Shown here piece by piece: positions 11,606-24,159 of a stretch of 64,000 bases of DNA (within the stretch, counting starts at the first letter, position 1; every line of letters begins with the position of its first letter). The notes beneath the pieces are model-generated. The model saw nothing but the letters and a program-made list of their open reading frames with translations, was not told the origin of the DNA and ran no database searches. Position numbers and translations under genes: made by a program. This DNA is from Nageia nagi (lineage: Eukaryota > Pinophyta): assembly GCA_050084985.1 (NCBI GenBank), contig JBITNC010000001.1, positions 37,758,001-37,822,000 on the forward strand, given 5' to 3'.

Positions 11606-14600
11606 ATGATGACTTCTAAATCATCAACTCTAATTGAAATAGAGCAAGTGGATGCTAACTTGATATTCATACAAGAGGAATACCTTGAGAATGTTCCAAG
11701 GGTGAACTAGATTAAGATGGGGGTAATGAACTACATTGATACATGGAGGACCAATCCTAATTGTATCCTTTTGCAACATATGAGTATTTAAGCTATCAAA
11801 AAAGGGAAATCATTAGCAAATGCAAAGAAATATGTAATGATTAAAAAAGGCCTAGCTTATTATGTGCCCTATGAATCATTCACTTACCTCGAGCTATTGT
11901 ATTCAGTGGCAAATAGGCATAACCAGTAAGATTATTAGATAGGAATGTTTAAGGACCAAGAGTAGGGAGAAGATTCAGAGCCAAAATTTGAAGTAATACT
12001 AGACTACTCACTTAATTTTATTATTTAATAATTTGCTATCCCAACTAATTAGACTTTCCATATGAAGAAACAAATTGATTTAAAAAGAGAGAAGAATGAT
12101 TTTTATAGTAATGAAGATGAAATGATAAATTGGATTGATGAGAGATATCAGGGGAATAGAACTACATAGCTCTATCCAATATATGATATCACCCAATTTG
12201 AAAAGAATAGGGTTAGAGAGGTATTACAAATATTGGTGGTCATTTTGGAGAAGAAAACCTAGATAGAAATAGATGAAGCCATGGTACATATGGCTTACAA
12301 TATCACAAAGGAACATGTCTACCAGGACTTCTTGACTTTTATTTCTAATGAGATAAAGAGAAGTATCTTCAAAATTAAAAAATTAAATTTTATACACTCT
12401 TTTTATCTTTGGTTTTCTTAGCCCATCAAAACCTTCACAAACTTGTGGAGGTAGGGCTGCCAATTGGGCCGATGAATCCAAGTACTAGACTAGTACCAAT
12501 TGATTTGAGGGTGCTAATCTTGAGCAAGTTACATGGATCATATTACAAATTCATGGATAAATTCTATGCAACAATAGTGTTGATGTTGATAGGAAGACTC
12601 CCTAGAAGACTATGCAAGAGTGTTATGTGGGAGCTATAGGGAGAAAATAAATTCAGTGATTGGTACTTTCTCAAAGACCACACTATGATTATGAGGTATG
12701 GGTATTTTGAAAAACCTTTTTTATTACCTAAATATGTAACCCCTCACTTATATTCCAGAGATATGCGTAGGCAAATATGTTCCATAGAGACCAAGTATGG
12801 GTCTGAGGGTAGTTTTAAATCTATTGTAGATATACTAGCTTCTACTAAAAATTTTCCTTTTAGAAGTAGGTTGTAAAGATAGTATAGCAAAATTCATTGT
12901 AAAAATTTTTAAATTAGATATGGTAGAAGCCTCGTGGATGTATTATCTTTAAAAGGAGATAAAAATAGCAATAAGGTCAAGCAAGAAGCATCTAGCCTTT
13001 GCTTATGAGTATAGACTTCATGTGGAATATTTTGTAAATTAAACTGAGCAAGAAGCAAAAATGTACCTTGAATGGGTATTTACACCCCTAAATAAGGCTT
13101 GTATAACCCTTGAGAGGGGAAACAAATACAAGAACTAGTAAAATAAGTGGCAATATTTTTCCTTTGGCCTAGATGTCCTCACCCAGCTAACAAATTTGGG
13201 TTGGGGCCTTAATCAAATCCATTATTTCACAAAGTTCAGATTTGAACACACAACAAAGATTCATCAAATTAAAAATGAATTATTTGATAAATTCATATAT
13301 GATAAGTTTTGGGAGGCATATTATTCTAAAGATCCTTTTCTATAATTGGGATAGCCTCTTCCTCCTAATTTTCAAGGAAAATTAGTTACAAAAGTGAGGA
13401 AATTAGAGGTTGAACAACCTTCTAGCTTACAAGAGCCTACAAAGAAGAGAGAACAAAATCCTTTAGATATTGTTACTACTTTCTAAAACTCCTCTCCAAA
13501 AAGAAAAGGATAATCCAAACCTTTTCTCAAAAATAACAAACCCTAGAGAAAGAGAAAAAACTAGTAAAGAAACCTTGCACTACACAACCCAAAACATAGA
13601 GGACTACACCTCCACCACCCAAAATCATAAAAGAAATTTTAGGGGTTGTGGAAAAAGAAGGAGAAATTTTTTATATAGAGGAGTTTCAAGATCCTAAAAA
13701 TACAAACATTAGTACTTAAGAAGATATAATAGGAAAAGAAGAAGCCTTGAAAAAGGAACACATACAAATTTAGCAAGGTAAGAAAAATGTACTTGGAGTA
13801 GGTACATATGCAATAGCTACACTCAGGGATAGATTAGGTAATGATGGTGATGATAATGATAATGATGATGAATTTGAAAAGAAAAGAGACTCAAACCTAA
13901 TGGATAAAGTTGATGATGAAAATAAGGTCATGTAAGAAGTAAAAAAAGAAATAGAAATTAAAGATTCTACACATCCAAAGCAATCAGAACCTACTCAACA
14001 TGTCATAGCATCTACCTCAAGTGTAAATACTCCTCATTATTTAATTACTATAGCTTTCCAAGAGGATATTAATTCATTTTTTCTACACATATTATGGAAC
14101 CCATTGATTGGAAAATTTTTGTCAATAAACATCTTATGCTCCCTAAGAAATACTTAGGAATTTTAAGTAAAGTAATAGAAATAGGAGATATTAAGATAGC
14201 ATAGATGTCTTTCAAGAAAGGACAATTGGATACTAATTCCATAGCTATAATTGATGTAAGTATGCAGAGTGCTCTAAAAATTGACCAATCTAGGTTCTTT
14301 GTGAATAATTCAATGGTGACTAGTAAAATTCTTTAGGCAATGGAGACTAAGATAGATAAATTGAATAAAAAATTGATCAATATAAGAAAGATTGCTCCCT
14401 TAAAGATAAAATACTAGTCAAGTTACAGAATAAAAACAAAGACTTGCTTGCAAATCTTGATAAGCAAAAGTCAAAATTTGATAAGGGCTTGATAAAAATA
14501 AAAGATGAGTTAGATAATTCAAATCAAACCATACAAGATCTTAAAACTCAAGCTATAGTTATAGATGGCCAAAAGGTCAAGTAAGTTAAGTTTAAGTTAC

Positions 14601-15250
14601 AAATCATCATAGCAACTAACAAAGTATTATCTGATGATAATTCAAAATTGTTGCTACTCATAAAAGGCTTAAAAAAATCCTTGGTGGAGCAAGTTAAAGA
14701 TAGGATGGTGACCTTATCACATTTACATTTATTAAAAGAATAGACACTACAAGCCATCAAATAGTTCAACATGTAGACCACTCTCCACTGATTAGCTCTA
14801 GATATACCAAGGTCAGTCATTGAGAAAATGCAAAGTTGGTTGAGAGTCTTGATTGAGAAAGATATAGCTACCATTACTCCCAGACCAAGATAATCATATT
14901 TAAGAAGGATTCAAGATATATGTGAACTCCAAAATTTGGTGTTCAACATGGACATTGGTAAATATTAGCTCATAATAGAGCTAGGATTTATTAATAAATT
15001 CTTTAATTCTTTGATTAAAATGAAAGATTCCAAATTATGGGAAGAATAGAATATACAAGGTAATGCTATCAATTGGGTAGCCAATACCATTCAATTCCTT
15101 GAATAGTATTTTTTTGAAAAGCAAATCTTAGATTTACAACAAATAAATGATCTTAATCAAGAAGTAATCATAAGGTTCCTACATGCTAGGAGGCTAGAGA
15201 ATGTTTTGATGGGTTTTAGAGTAGATACTATAAATATTCAAGCATCCCCT
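11606..15250 (+). pseudogene. Third coding region of the gypsy element, unknown function, coiled-coil C-terminal part
   Basis: A plausible start at 11606 (MMTSKSSTLIEIEQV) opens about 3.6 kb of diverged coding-like sequence in the sense orientation between integrase and 3' LTR. Long in-frame runs are broken by stops, mainly TAG. The middle part (12409-12876, aromatic and charged) has no family I recognise. The part at about 13470-13700 is rich in Lys/Arg and Thr. The part at about 14330-14720 is a heptad-like Lys/Leu/Glu/Asn coiled coil, followed by a helical tail to about 15250. Extra open reading frames downstream of pol are known in Tat-lineage elements, but I cannot identify this product. 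I infer coding origin from codon-like runs and amino acid composition, not homology. Confidence 0.55.
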
Positions 15251-15436
15251 ATTTTTTCATAAGTTAATTATCAATAAATTAAAGATTTGAATAAGAACAT
15301 GCACCCCTTCCTCCAAATAGAGATGATTCCACCACTTGATACCCCTACCAAATCTAAATTTGAATAGGCTATTGGAAGCAACAAGCAGTGGGTCCTATTC
15401 TCCAATAGGTAGAGACCCTAAGAGCCATAAAAAGAT

Positions 15437-17539
15437 TGTATTCTTTTATAATTGCACTCTAAGTTGGGGTAAAAAACTATCATTCTTTTATTTTTTCATT
15501 CTTTTCAAAAAAATCTTTTTCCAACTCTCTTTCCTTTAACATAAAATTTGATTCTTCTATTAGCCCTAAGTTTGAAGAATTTTGGATGGTGTCAAGATCT
15601 AGCTATTGTATATATAATCCAACTATTGTATGTATAAGTCCTTATCTTTGATATTTTGCCTTGTAAATTTCTAGTCAAAGTGGATCAGGTATTGTAATAA
15701 CTACTGGGGATAAACCTTAAGTCATATTATTAGTCAAATGGGATGAAAACTGTATGTATAAAAAAATCATGTTTGAGAGTAAATATGCCACATCTAGGCA
15801 ATGCTAAATTATGTATGGGAAGAGAAAAGTCTAAGGAAATGTCTAGGAGTTGTAAATACAGTGTTCAAGAGTTGTTGTAAATATAGTGTCTAGGAGTTTT
15901 TACAAATATAGTGTTCAAGAGTTTTGGTAAATACATTATCTAAGAGTTTTTGTGAATATAAGTCCAAGTTATGTTCAAATAATCAGTATAAGATTCCCAA
16001 AAGTAAATAAAGCTCGTTAATTTTAAATAATGACATCAAAACTTTAGCTAAAATCAATAGGTCTTGGAATAAGTAATTGCAAGTGATGATTCATGAAGAT
16101 CCTAAATAGAGCCCATCAATTTTGAGGGATGATGTCAAAAATTTTGGTTAAAATTAGCAAGTCCTAGAACTAGTAATGGTAGGTGATGATTCATGAAGAT
16201 CCCAAATAGAGCCCACCAATTTTGAGCAATGACATCAGAACTTTTGGGTAAAATTAGCAAGTCTTAGAATAAGTAATGGCAGGTGATTATTCATGAAGAT
16301 ACCAAATAGAGCCCACCAATTTTGAGCAATGACATCAAAACTTTTGGCTAAAATCAGTGAGTCTTAGAATAAGTAATGGCAGGTGATGATTCATGAAGAT
16401 ACCAAATAGAGCCCACCAATTTTGAATGATGATGTCAAAAAGTTTGGTTAAAATTAGTGGGTACTAAGAAGAGTCAAATCATCAATAGAAACCAAAGAAA
16501 AGAAATAGGACCTACCAGACTAAGGTAAGAGTAATGGATAAGAAATAACACCCAAGTCCACTTGATCTTAAGTGTTTGACACCTAGGACCCTATTAATGT
16601 GTCAACTTCAACTCAATTCTACATAAAAATGGTAATTTCTTCTCAAACTAAGTTGATATACTATCCATAACCCTCCATTACTCTATTCATTTAGAACTAT
16701 AGTATGGATCATCAATGGTTGTAGAGAAGTAGATAGCTAGTAATAGAATATAGTGCCAAATCATACCTATCAAACTATAGATGAGTACTCATTCAATCAG
16801 CTATAGTACCATCTTCAATAAACTATAGGGCCAAAGAAGGAGCATTCAATGACATTTTAGGAGGATTGCAATTCAATGGATATGATAATTCAAAAATTTC
16901 AAATTCCTAGATAGTCATGTTGTTGGTATTTATTCACTATGTAATCTAACATAGTTGTAATATTTATTGTAAATAGTTTTCTTTGCTAGCTTCAATCAAT
17001 ATAAGTAACTATGTATATTAATGATAGATAACAACCTAGTAGGGCATCTAAATGTCAAACATTCTAGCAAATTTGCCCAAATCTATAAGATGTTTTCATA
17101 TATGATAATGCAAATAGATAATGCTTTGTCCTTTTGCAACAAGTGGTTGTTTATTGCTTTTGTAAATGTTATGTATGAGATGTTTTCTTAAATTGTGGCT
17201 ATGTATTGTGATTGCAAGACCCCAAAGGTAAGATAGCTCACTATTATTAATCTTGATTATGGATTATTTCCTGTGCTACAATGCTTAGGTTATGAAGTTC
17301 TTATTTATGTTTTAGTTTAATGTGTTCATCCCTTTCTAGTAACTCTCTACCTTTTATCTCTTTCCTATTACTTTGAACCTTTATAATTTATAGGAAATGG
17401 CCTATAACCCAAAGATTAAGTAAAATATGAACATAAGCACATTCCCACCATCTTCTACTCTTTCAAGAAACCTACTATTGTAGGCAATAGAGAACTCAAC
17501 TAGACCAAACACTTTGAGCTTGCATTATACTGATAAACA
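15437..17539 (+). repeat. 3' LTR of inner gypsy element
   Basis: It runs from TGTATTCTTT to GATAAACA and is followed directly by CCAAC. It is homologous to 3190-5211 with many substitutions and one additional 100 bp internal unit. The preceding bases (AAAAAGAT) are a weak polypurine tract. Confidence 0.92.
16005..16460 (+). repeat. 100 bp tandem repeat in 3' LTR
   Basis: The marker GTGATGATTC (one copy reads GTGATTATTC) recurs at 16083, 16183, 16283 and 16383: four regularly spaced copies against three in the 5' LTR. The copy-number difference accounts for most of the LTR length difference. Confidence 0.88.
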
Positions 17540-17544
17540 CCAAC
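17540..17544. repeat. Target site duplication CCAAC, right copy
   Basis: It follows the terminal CA of the 3' LTR and matches 3185-3189. Joining the flanks at this duplication restores continuous homology to the protease region of the outer gypsy element. Confidence 0.9.
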
Positions 17545-19330
17545 CTTCTAGTCTAAGGGATAGTTAGAAAGGTGGGGGTCTTCTTATACCTATGGGAGCT
17601 GGAGGGACATCATCAACTATTGTGAAGACTATGTTACCCTCACTTACTCTTTTTTTACTATTTTTAAGCTTCAAATCTTCTTGCAAAAGGTCAATTTGAC
17701 CCAAAATTCTCAATGCATCAAACATTGATATTCTAGAAGGTATTTTCTTCAATTCTTCCATAATGTTATATGGAGAATAAGGGGAAAACTTACTTGTTTT
17801 AGTGGGTTTATGTAATCTAAACTACTAAGTTGCCTTTTCCTTGTGATGATTAGTGATGAAAGGATACATTAATGGATGAGACCTTTCTTTTTTTGGGACT
17901 TATTTTTTTATTATAGAGGGATTTCCTATTATAGAGGTAATATTACCTAGGTCCTGAGAAACTTGACCCAAATATCTAGGAAGTTGATTCTCTTTATTCC
18001 ATGATTGGAGCATATGAGCCTTAGCTCTTTTTGGATCCAATTGTGCTAGAATGGTTTGTTGATTTCATTGAGTGACCTAGGCTTGTTGCAAAATCACTTA
18101 AGAAGAGGCTCTAGTTTGAACATAGTTAGCTTGTTCTTTAGCATAACCCAAAAGTCAAAAATTAACTATGGTAAGATCTATACCAAGATATTATGTAGGT
18201 TCTACCATTTTATCTAAGTACAAATGCAAAATTTGATGTTGATACACTACATAGGAGTCTGGGAAATGAGGAATTAAACATGGTAGACATCATTCTATAA
18301 TGCCTATAGTAGCACTCTTTGTAGTAATATCCATAATCATATTATCAATTTCCTTAGGAACAATGGGCTGTTATGTTTGATTATTCTTGGGCTAGAATCT
18401 TAGCTAATATTGGTCATCATATATTTTGTATTTAAAGCCTTGATTCTACCTTTCGTGTAAAGTGAGATTATTTGTAAGATTCTTTATGGTTACCTCCAAT
18501 TGCCTTATTATTTCTTCTTCTTGAGATTTAGAATAAGTACTTGTACTTGTAGATGTAAAGGCAAGTAACAGTGGTACTTTATTATGTATTATGGGCTTAG
18601 GAGGAGGAGGTGGCAAGGCTAATACTCCAAGATGATAAATTTGTGGAGCTTATTTAGGGGGTAAACTAAGAAACAAAGGCATAATGGATCTCAATTGTAT
18701 CTTTCCAAAGGATACTAAAGTATATTCAAAAGATTTATTCATCAAGTATACATTAGGGAAAGTATCTCTAGACATAATAATAAGCATATTGAGATTAGGG
18801 AGGAAAGATTTCATATAGTATACCAAGGCTTGTGCATTTTTTGGTCTAATCTTTGCTAGAATAGACTTCCATGTTTTCTTAAATTTTATATTGAAATCGT
18901 TAATAGACTCATCATATATAATAAATCTTTTGATCAAGGCTTGACATAACTCTTTGCATGTATTTATAGATTGGTGGGTGAGAGTTCTAAACCATTCAAC
19001 TACTTTACCTTCAAAAGAATGAGATAACAATCTGTTCATCATAGTTTCATCAGTAATATCAAAACTTGAAACCAAAAGAGAGATATCCTAATAGTGTTCA
19101 TATGGTGTCTTTCCAAACACATAATATTTAGGCAAAACCTTGAAAGTTTATTAGGGAATAGTTAGAGAATTAGTAGGGAAAACTAAAGTATGGACATTAT
19201 TACAAGCAAAAAAATTAGCAGGAGTAGGTTGGGCCTTATTTGGATTATTAGTATCAGGTAAAGGATTTTTTGGAGTAAATTCTAATATGGATAATACTGA
19301 GATAGCTCTTAGGAGAATTTAAGGGAACAA
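17545..19330 (-). pseudogene. gag: gag and protease-proximal region of outer gypsy element
   Basis: Minus-strand homologue of the inner element's 5490-7220. The longest run (18650-19075) contains RLLSHSFEGKVVEWFRTL, KELCQALIKRF and an F-N-I-K-F-K-K-T-W block typical of Ty3/gypsy capsid. At 17564-17761 it carries EELKKIPSRISMFDALRIL and the APIGIRRPPPF segment that leads into the protease. It has stops and frame breaks but is better preserved than the inner copy, for example with W and Q codons intact where the inner copy has TAG. The region ends at the insertion point of the inner element and resumes at 3189. Confidence 0.85.
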
Positions 19331-19609
19331 GGTTTAGAAAATCTTTTACCTGGTCCTCCTATGAGGAACTGATAGCTCTTGAAATCTAGGCTATCTTAAG
19401 GAATTTCTAGCACTACTTCTAGTAAGTCTATGTTCTGGAGGTGCCAAGGTTTGAAATATTGATTGGTTGATAGCAAAGTTACCAATAAGGTAAGAAAAAC
19501 CTTATAATATTTCAAATAACTAAGTGATACCTTACCAAACATAGCTATATGGCCTTTTCACACTCACTAAATATGGAATTTAGCTTACATCCCATTGAAC
19601 ATGATAAAA
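19331..19609 (-). other. Leader and degenerate primer site of outer gypsy element
   Basis: The minus-strand reading matches the inner element's 5212-5489 leader, including the GGCCATATAG-C-ATGTTTGGT segment. The stretch at about 19590-19608 lies where the primer binding site should be and is heavily mutated. Confidence 0.55.
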
Positions 19610-21472
19610 TAGACTTTTCTACTATTAATTGGTAGAATGTAACCCCAAGGTTTTAGTCTACTTGTGTTCTCTATTACTCACAATAGTAGGGTCTTTGAAA
19701 GAGCTTAAAGTGGTGGGATAATGCACTTGTTAAGGTTTTCTATTCAATCTCTGGATTATAGGTTGGTTCCTATCTATAGTAAGGTCAAAATTAACTAGAA
19801 AGAGATAAAAGACAAGATTAATAGGAAATACAAATGAATAAGATAAAGAAAGTAAACTAAAAATAACTAACCCGAGCATTACTGCACAAGTAGCAATCCA
19901 TAGCTAAGATTATGAATAACAAAATATCTTACTCTTAGGGTCTCATAATCATAATACACAACCACAACTTAAGAAAATTCTTCATGCATAACATTTACCA
20001 AAACATAATGAATAGCCATAAACTGTGAAGGGAAAAGTATCATCATATTGTATTATCACACATAAAGCATCTCATACACTAGGCAAATTTGCTATAATGT
20101 CTAACCTTTTGGACCTATAACAGTCCATTATTTATATGTTTACATCTACAATTAGGTGGTTGTCCACCATTATTTCACTTAATTACTTTATTGACTAGGC
20201 ATAGTATAAGAAACTATTTACAAATGTATAATTACAATTATGCTAAATTGCATAATGACTAAATACAATCAGTGCTAAGGTATAGAAATTTATTATCATT
20301 GAACTGAATTGTACTTCTAGATGTAATTCCTTTGATCTATCATTAACTACATCATGTTTTGATTGTAGTTAATTATGAAGATATGGTCTACCAGCTTAAT
20401 TAGTATAGCTTATCTTTGTGTTCTATCGATAGCCAACTAACTCGCTGTAACCATTTATGGTGATCACTATAGTTTTAGACTACATGGAATACTAAGGGTA
20501 ATGAAGAATGTATCATTGAAATCCAAGGAAAAATTACTACTTTCATGTGGAAATGAGTCATGATCGACACATTGATAGAGCCCCAAGGGTCAAACACTCA
20601 TGATTAAGTGAACCCAAGTGTTCTCCTTAACTCATTACAAGTTCTATTTACCTTTGGTGGGTTTTAGTCATGGTAGAGACTTACTTTAACACCCATCAAT
20701 TTTTGGTAAAATGTCTAATGTCATCACTCAAAATTGTTGGGTTTTTATTGTTGGTTCTCCTAAAATATCTCCCATTGAATTATTCTCTATGTAGTACCCA
20801 TTGAAGACTACCTTAGCACCCACTATTTTTGGACAAAAGATATGATGTCATCACTCCAAATCAATGTGTTCTAAGGGATTAACTTCTTATAATATCTTAC
20901 ACTAATTTTCAACATATGGTGGAACTTTTTCTCTAAAAATCCATAGGCTTTACAATATTACCTGCTGGTAAATTTAAATGACTTTGACTCAATAGAGACT
21001 CATACTTACAATATTTCTTGGAAAGACTTAGATTTTGATGGTACTTAGATTAGACCTAGACATTTATTTCCTATGATATTTCTTGGACATATTACAACAC
21101 TTCCCAAACATTACTTAGATTATTTACAATGACCTATGACATCACACCTAAATACAGTTATCAGAATACACCTGACTTTTGAAGTTATTTACATGATAAC
21201 ATCCACTTTTGAACAAGATAGCAGTTAAGTTACTAAAACTATTTAAGACCTATTTACATGACACCACTTGAACTAATGATAGCACCTGGATTTTAAGCAA
21301 AACTTTGATAAAATTGACTAAGTATAAAGAACAAAGATCACTTCAATATTTACAAAGTCATGAAAGGGGAGCAAGAAATGAGAATTATGAATAAGTTTTC
21401 TTGAAAGAAATGAAAGAATAAAGAATGGAAGAATGTTACCCTATTTTTAGAGTGTGATTTTGAAAGAATAAT
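19610..21472 (-). repeat. 5' LTR of outer gypsy element
   Basis: It is homologous in reverse orientation to the inner LTRs, including the GCTAGCTTCAATC-to-primer-site side and the 100 bp repeat zone (here about 20690-20900, with ATGTCATCACTC-type units on the plus strand). The outer edge is placed at about 21472, where TGAAAGAATA matches the reverse complement of the inner LTR start. It is strongly diverged, and edges are good to tens of bases. Its 3' LTR partner is outside the window. Confidence 0.7.
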
Positions 21473-23380
21473 AGTATCATTATAGTAACATTGTCATTAT
21501 TGTAGCACTACTATAACATTCTCAAGGTCATAGAAGTTTCGTAACATTATCATTTGATATAATTCAAAATAATTATTGTAATTCTATATTTGTATCATAT
21601 TATACCAATTGGAATTTGGGGTTTAACCCATTGAATTAATTCCTGCATTATATGATAATGGGATTATTTGCATTGAAGGACAAGATAATCATTTTTTCCA
21701 GATACATTTCATTACAGTAAAATCCTGATGGTTGTACTTTTACAATAACATTCACATGATTGTAGCATTATAGTAACATTATGAGGGTCATCACATTTTA
21801 ATAATATTCTAATCTGATGTAGTTCAAAAGCATTTATGTAGTTCTCTATGGTTATAATATTATAATAACAATTTTCATATATGTATGATTTGATTACTAT
21901 TTCATGGATAATAATGTTATGATATTTTCATGATTTTGAATATGAATAATGATTGATTGTTCATGTATTATTTATTACTTGTTGGTACTATTGTATATTT
22001 ATTTGTAATGATTGCAAGTGAAGGTACTAAAATATGGGAGAGAGACATAATTGAAAATTATGGTAATGATATCATTGTGTAGGTAGTGATGCTACCTTAT
22101 AAGATAATATGTTACCATCAAGATGGCTCAATAGGTTAGTCTATCATATAAATTTTTCATAGCTCGAGGATTGTGTAATAAATTCCATCCTAAGATGAAA
22201 CACATAGGGCCATATTATATGTGTGTATTGATATAATGCTTAATGAGGTTTGCAAATATGGATTATTATTTGATAATTTTAAATAACCTAAAATATCATT
22301 ATAAGCATAGATTAAATATCTATTTAAAATAATTTTGAATAATTAGAAGAATTGTTAAGCTTAAGCTTATGTCAAAGTAAGAAGAGAGTTGAATTCTTCT
22401 TGATTGGATGGGTTATAAAGAGTGAATAGTATGGAATATACTTCTAATTTTGACATTATGATGAAATACAATTGTTGAACCTAATTCATAATATGTATTA
22501 TTTATTGTAAAATGTTCTTTTTAATTTATTTTGAAATATTAGAACTATTATTGTTGTATGAGTTTATTAAAGGTTAGCTCAAGTGATTTCAAGATCTCAA
22601 AGGAATAAAATCTTGAAGAATCTCAATCTAAGATACCTATTAGTGATCATATAGCTTCATTTAGGATGAGCTATTCTAATCCCATCAAATATCCTATTCA
22701 TGTTGACCATACAAAAGATGTAACACCATCAAGTTTGACTTTATAAAATTATGACATAGTTCTCTTTTCAAATTGAAGTATATAGCAAAAAATATTATCC
22801 CTACTATGTTGGTCACTCGAGAGCTAAAACAATAATGAGAGGATTCTATTGAATGTTGTAATAGATTCTATCTCTAGTTTTAAACTTCCTCTTGAAGTAG
22901 GAGTTAAACCTAATCTCTATTTATGTAGACATGATAACAATATTGATAAAGAGAAAAGCAAAGTTGTTATGATTAAGTTGATGTATGCATTTTCACATGA
23001 AAGATAAATAGATTATTGTATATTAATGTATTAATGATCAATTTTCTAGAATAAAAATTGATGTTTCTAAAAGAAATTATTTATATGATTATCATTGATA
23101 ACTTTGTAAAATATTATACATTAATTTGAATATTACTATTGAACAAAACTTGTAAGAATGTTATGATGATGATAATTATTAATTGATATGTTCTATAAGT
23201 ATTAGTTTCTATTACATATTAAAAGTTTAATTTATTTATTTTATTTTAATCATTTAACAAAAATATAATATAATTTTATAATCATTTGATGAAAAAAAAT
23301 TAAAAATGAAAAGAATATATGAAAACTCAAAAAAAAAAAAGCAAAAAAATTATCAAAACTAAAATGAAATACAAACAAGA
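21473..23380. other. AT-rich spacer with an internal direct duplication
   Basis: No gene was recognised. A roughly 120 bp segment at about 21476-21605 (ATTATAGTAACATT, then GATATAATTCAAAA) recurs in diverged form at about 21750-21870 (GATGTAGTTCAAAA). From about 23310 there are A-rich tracts just before the LINE sequence. Confidence 0.5.
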
Positions 23381-23890
23381 AAGGGAGTGACTAGAGAGAG
23401 ATTAGTAGTGATTTGAGTCTCATGTATTAGGTTTTCCTGATTCTTATACACATAGGTTACTATTGAAAAATGTGTGGAATAGATTTATTTGTATCCTAAT
23501 TAGGCTTATGTATTTACTCCACCTTAGGAAAATTTGTTTCTTTTTAATATGCCTCAACCTCAATCTTCAACTTCATCTTTGGTTTAATTTTTTTGTGAAA
23601 GAAATGGAACTTGTAACAAAGCATCCTCAGAAGTTCATTACCAAGGTTTAAATTGAGGTAATACATATTCTTATTTGGTCATTACTTTGAATGAGTTTCA
23701 TCAAGTTTGTACATGGCTAGAGTCTAATACTCTCATAGGATTTTTTATAGTTTGCATCCCATCAGATGTTATTCTTAAGAACTAAATAGATCAATATTGG
23801 TTTCATATGGAATCTAAGTTAATCATGTTTAAAACCTAAGTAAGGGGTTTTTCAATTTCAATTTTTTGATCCTAAGTAGATGAAGAAATT

Positions 23891-23954
23891 TGTTATGAAC
23901 CGTTACACCAAAAGGTTGACCTGTTAGTGAATCTGCACACCCAAGATCTTAACA
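23891..23954 (-). repeat. TRIM LTR (3' LTR in minus orientation)
   Basis: A 64 bp repeat, identical to 24096-24159. It starts TGTTATGAACCG and ends AGATCTTAACA on the plus strand. Confidence 0.95.
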
Positions 23955-24055
23955 TTCCACCACGCTCCGCATCCGACGTCCTCGATGGCTCTCACTTATG
24001 GTGGCTCTCACTCTAGTCTTCTCTAGGTAGCCCTTTCCACAGTAGCCCTTTCTGA

Positions 24056-24066
24056 GGATTCGAACT
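24056..24066 (-). promoter_or_regulatory. Pol III B-box-like motif in TRIM
   Basis: The minus strand reads AGTTCGAATCC, a one-mismatch match to the B-box consensus GGTTCGANTCC. It lies 16-26 bases past the end of the primer site. It may be a relic of tRNA-like sequence or an internal promoter element; no A box was confirmed. Confidence 0.4.
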
Positions 24067-24081
24067 TGGGACGTATGGCCT

Positions 24082-24093
24082 GCTTTGATACCA
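24082..24093 (-). other. TRIM primer binding site
   Basis: Minus-strand TGGTATCAAAGC lies two bases from the LTR at 24096. It matches the initiator methionine tRNA primer site TGGTATCAGAGC at 11 of 12 bases and fixes the orientation as minus. Confidence 0.85.
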
Positions 24094-24095
24094 AA

Positions 24096-24159
24096 TGTTA
24101 TGAACCGTTACACCAAAAGGTTGACCTGTTAGTGAATCTGCACACCCAAGATCTTAACA
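24096..24159 (-). repeat. TRIM LTR (5' LTR in minus orientation)
   Basis: A 64 bp repeat, identical to 23891-23954. The primer site lies next to its minus-strand 3' edge. Confidence 0.95.

Larger units (their letters stand above)
3190..17539 (+). mobile_element. Complete but degenerate Ty3/gypsy LTR retrotransposon with extra 3' coding region
   Basis: A 14.35 kb element with TG...CA LTRs of about 2.0 and 2.1 kb and a perfect 5 bp duplication (CCAAC). Domain order from homology blocks is gag (5490-6830), retropepsin (about 7180-7490), an RVT_3-type RNase H (7770-8282), reverse transcriptase (8680-9190), Ty3-type RNase H (9190-9700), integrase (9890-10960), then a long third coding region (11606-15250). 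Very long LTRs, two RNase H domains and a long 3' spacer with extra coding sequence are traits of the plant Tat lineage, so I infer Tat or a relative. No reading frame is intact. It sits inside a related element of opposite orientation (2245-3189 plus 17540-21472). Confidence 0.92.
23891..24159 (-). mobile_element. TRIM / SMART-like miniature LTR retrotransposon
   Basis: A 269 bp element with two identical 64 bp terminal direct repeats (23891-23954 and 24096-24159) bounded by TG...CA, flanked by the duplication AAATT (23886-23890 and 24160-24164). On the minus strand the LTR is followed after two bases by TGGTATCAAAGC, a one-mismatch match to the initiator-tRNA-Met primer site. Before the other LTR lies a purine-rich GTGGTGGAA tract. 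The 141 bp interior has no coding capacity, so it needs enzymes from an autonomous element. Identical LTRs indicate recent insertion. It lies inside LINE ORF1, and removing it with one AAATT restores the LINE frame. Confidence 0.95.

Noticed and set aside
24056-24093. Possible tRNA gene
   Set aside because: Only a B-box-like motif and a primer site are present. There is no cloverleaf, and the context is a TRIM.
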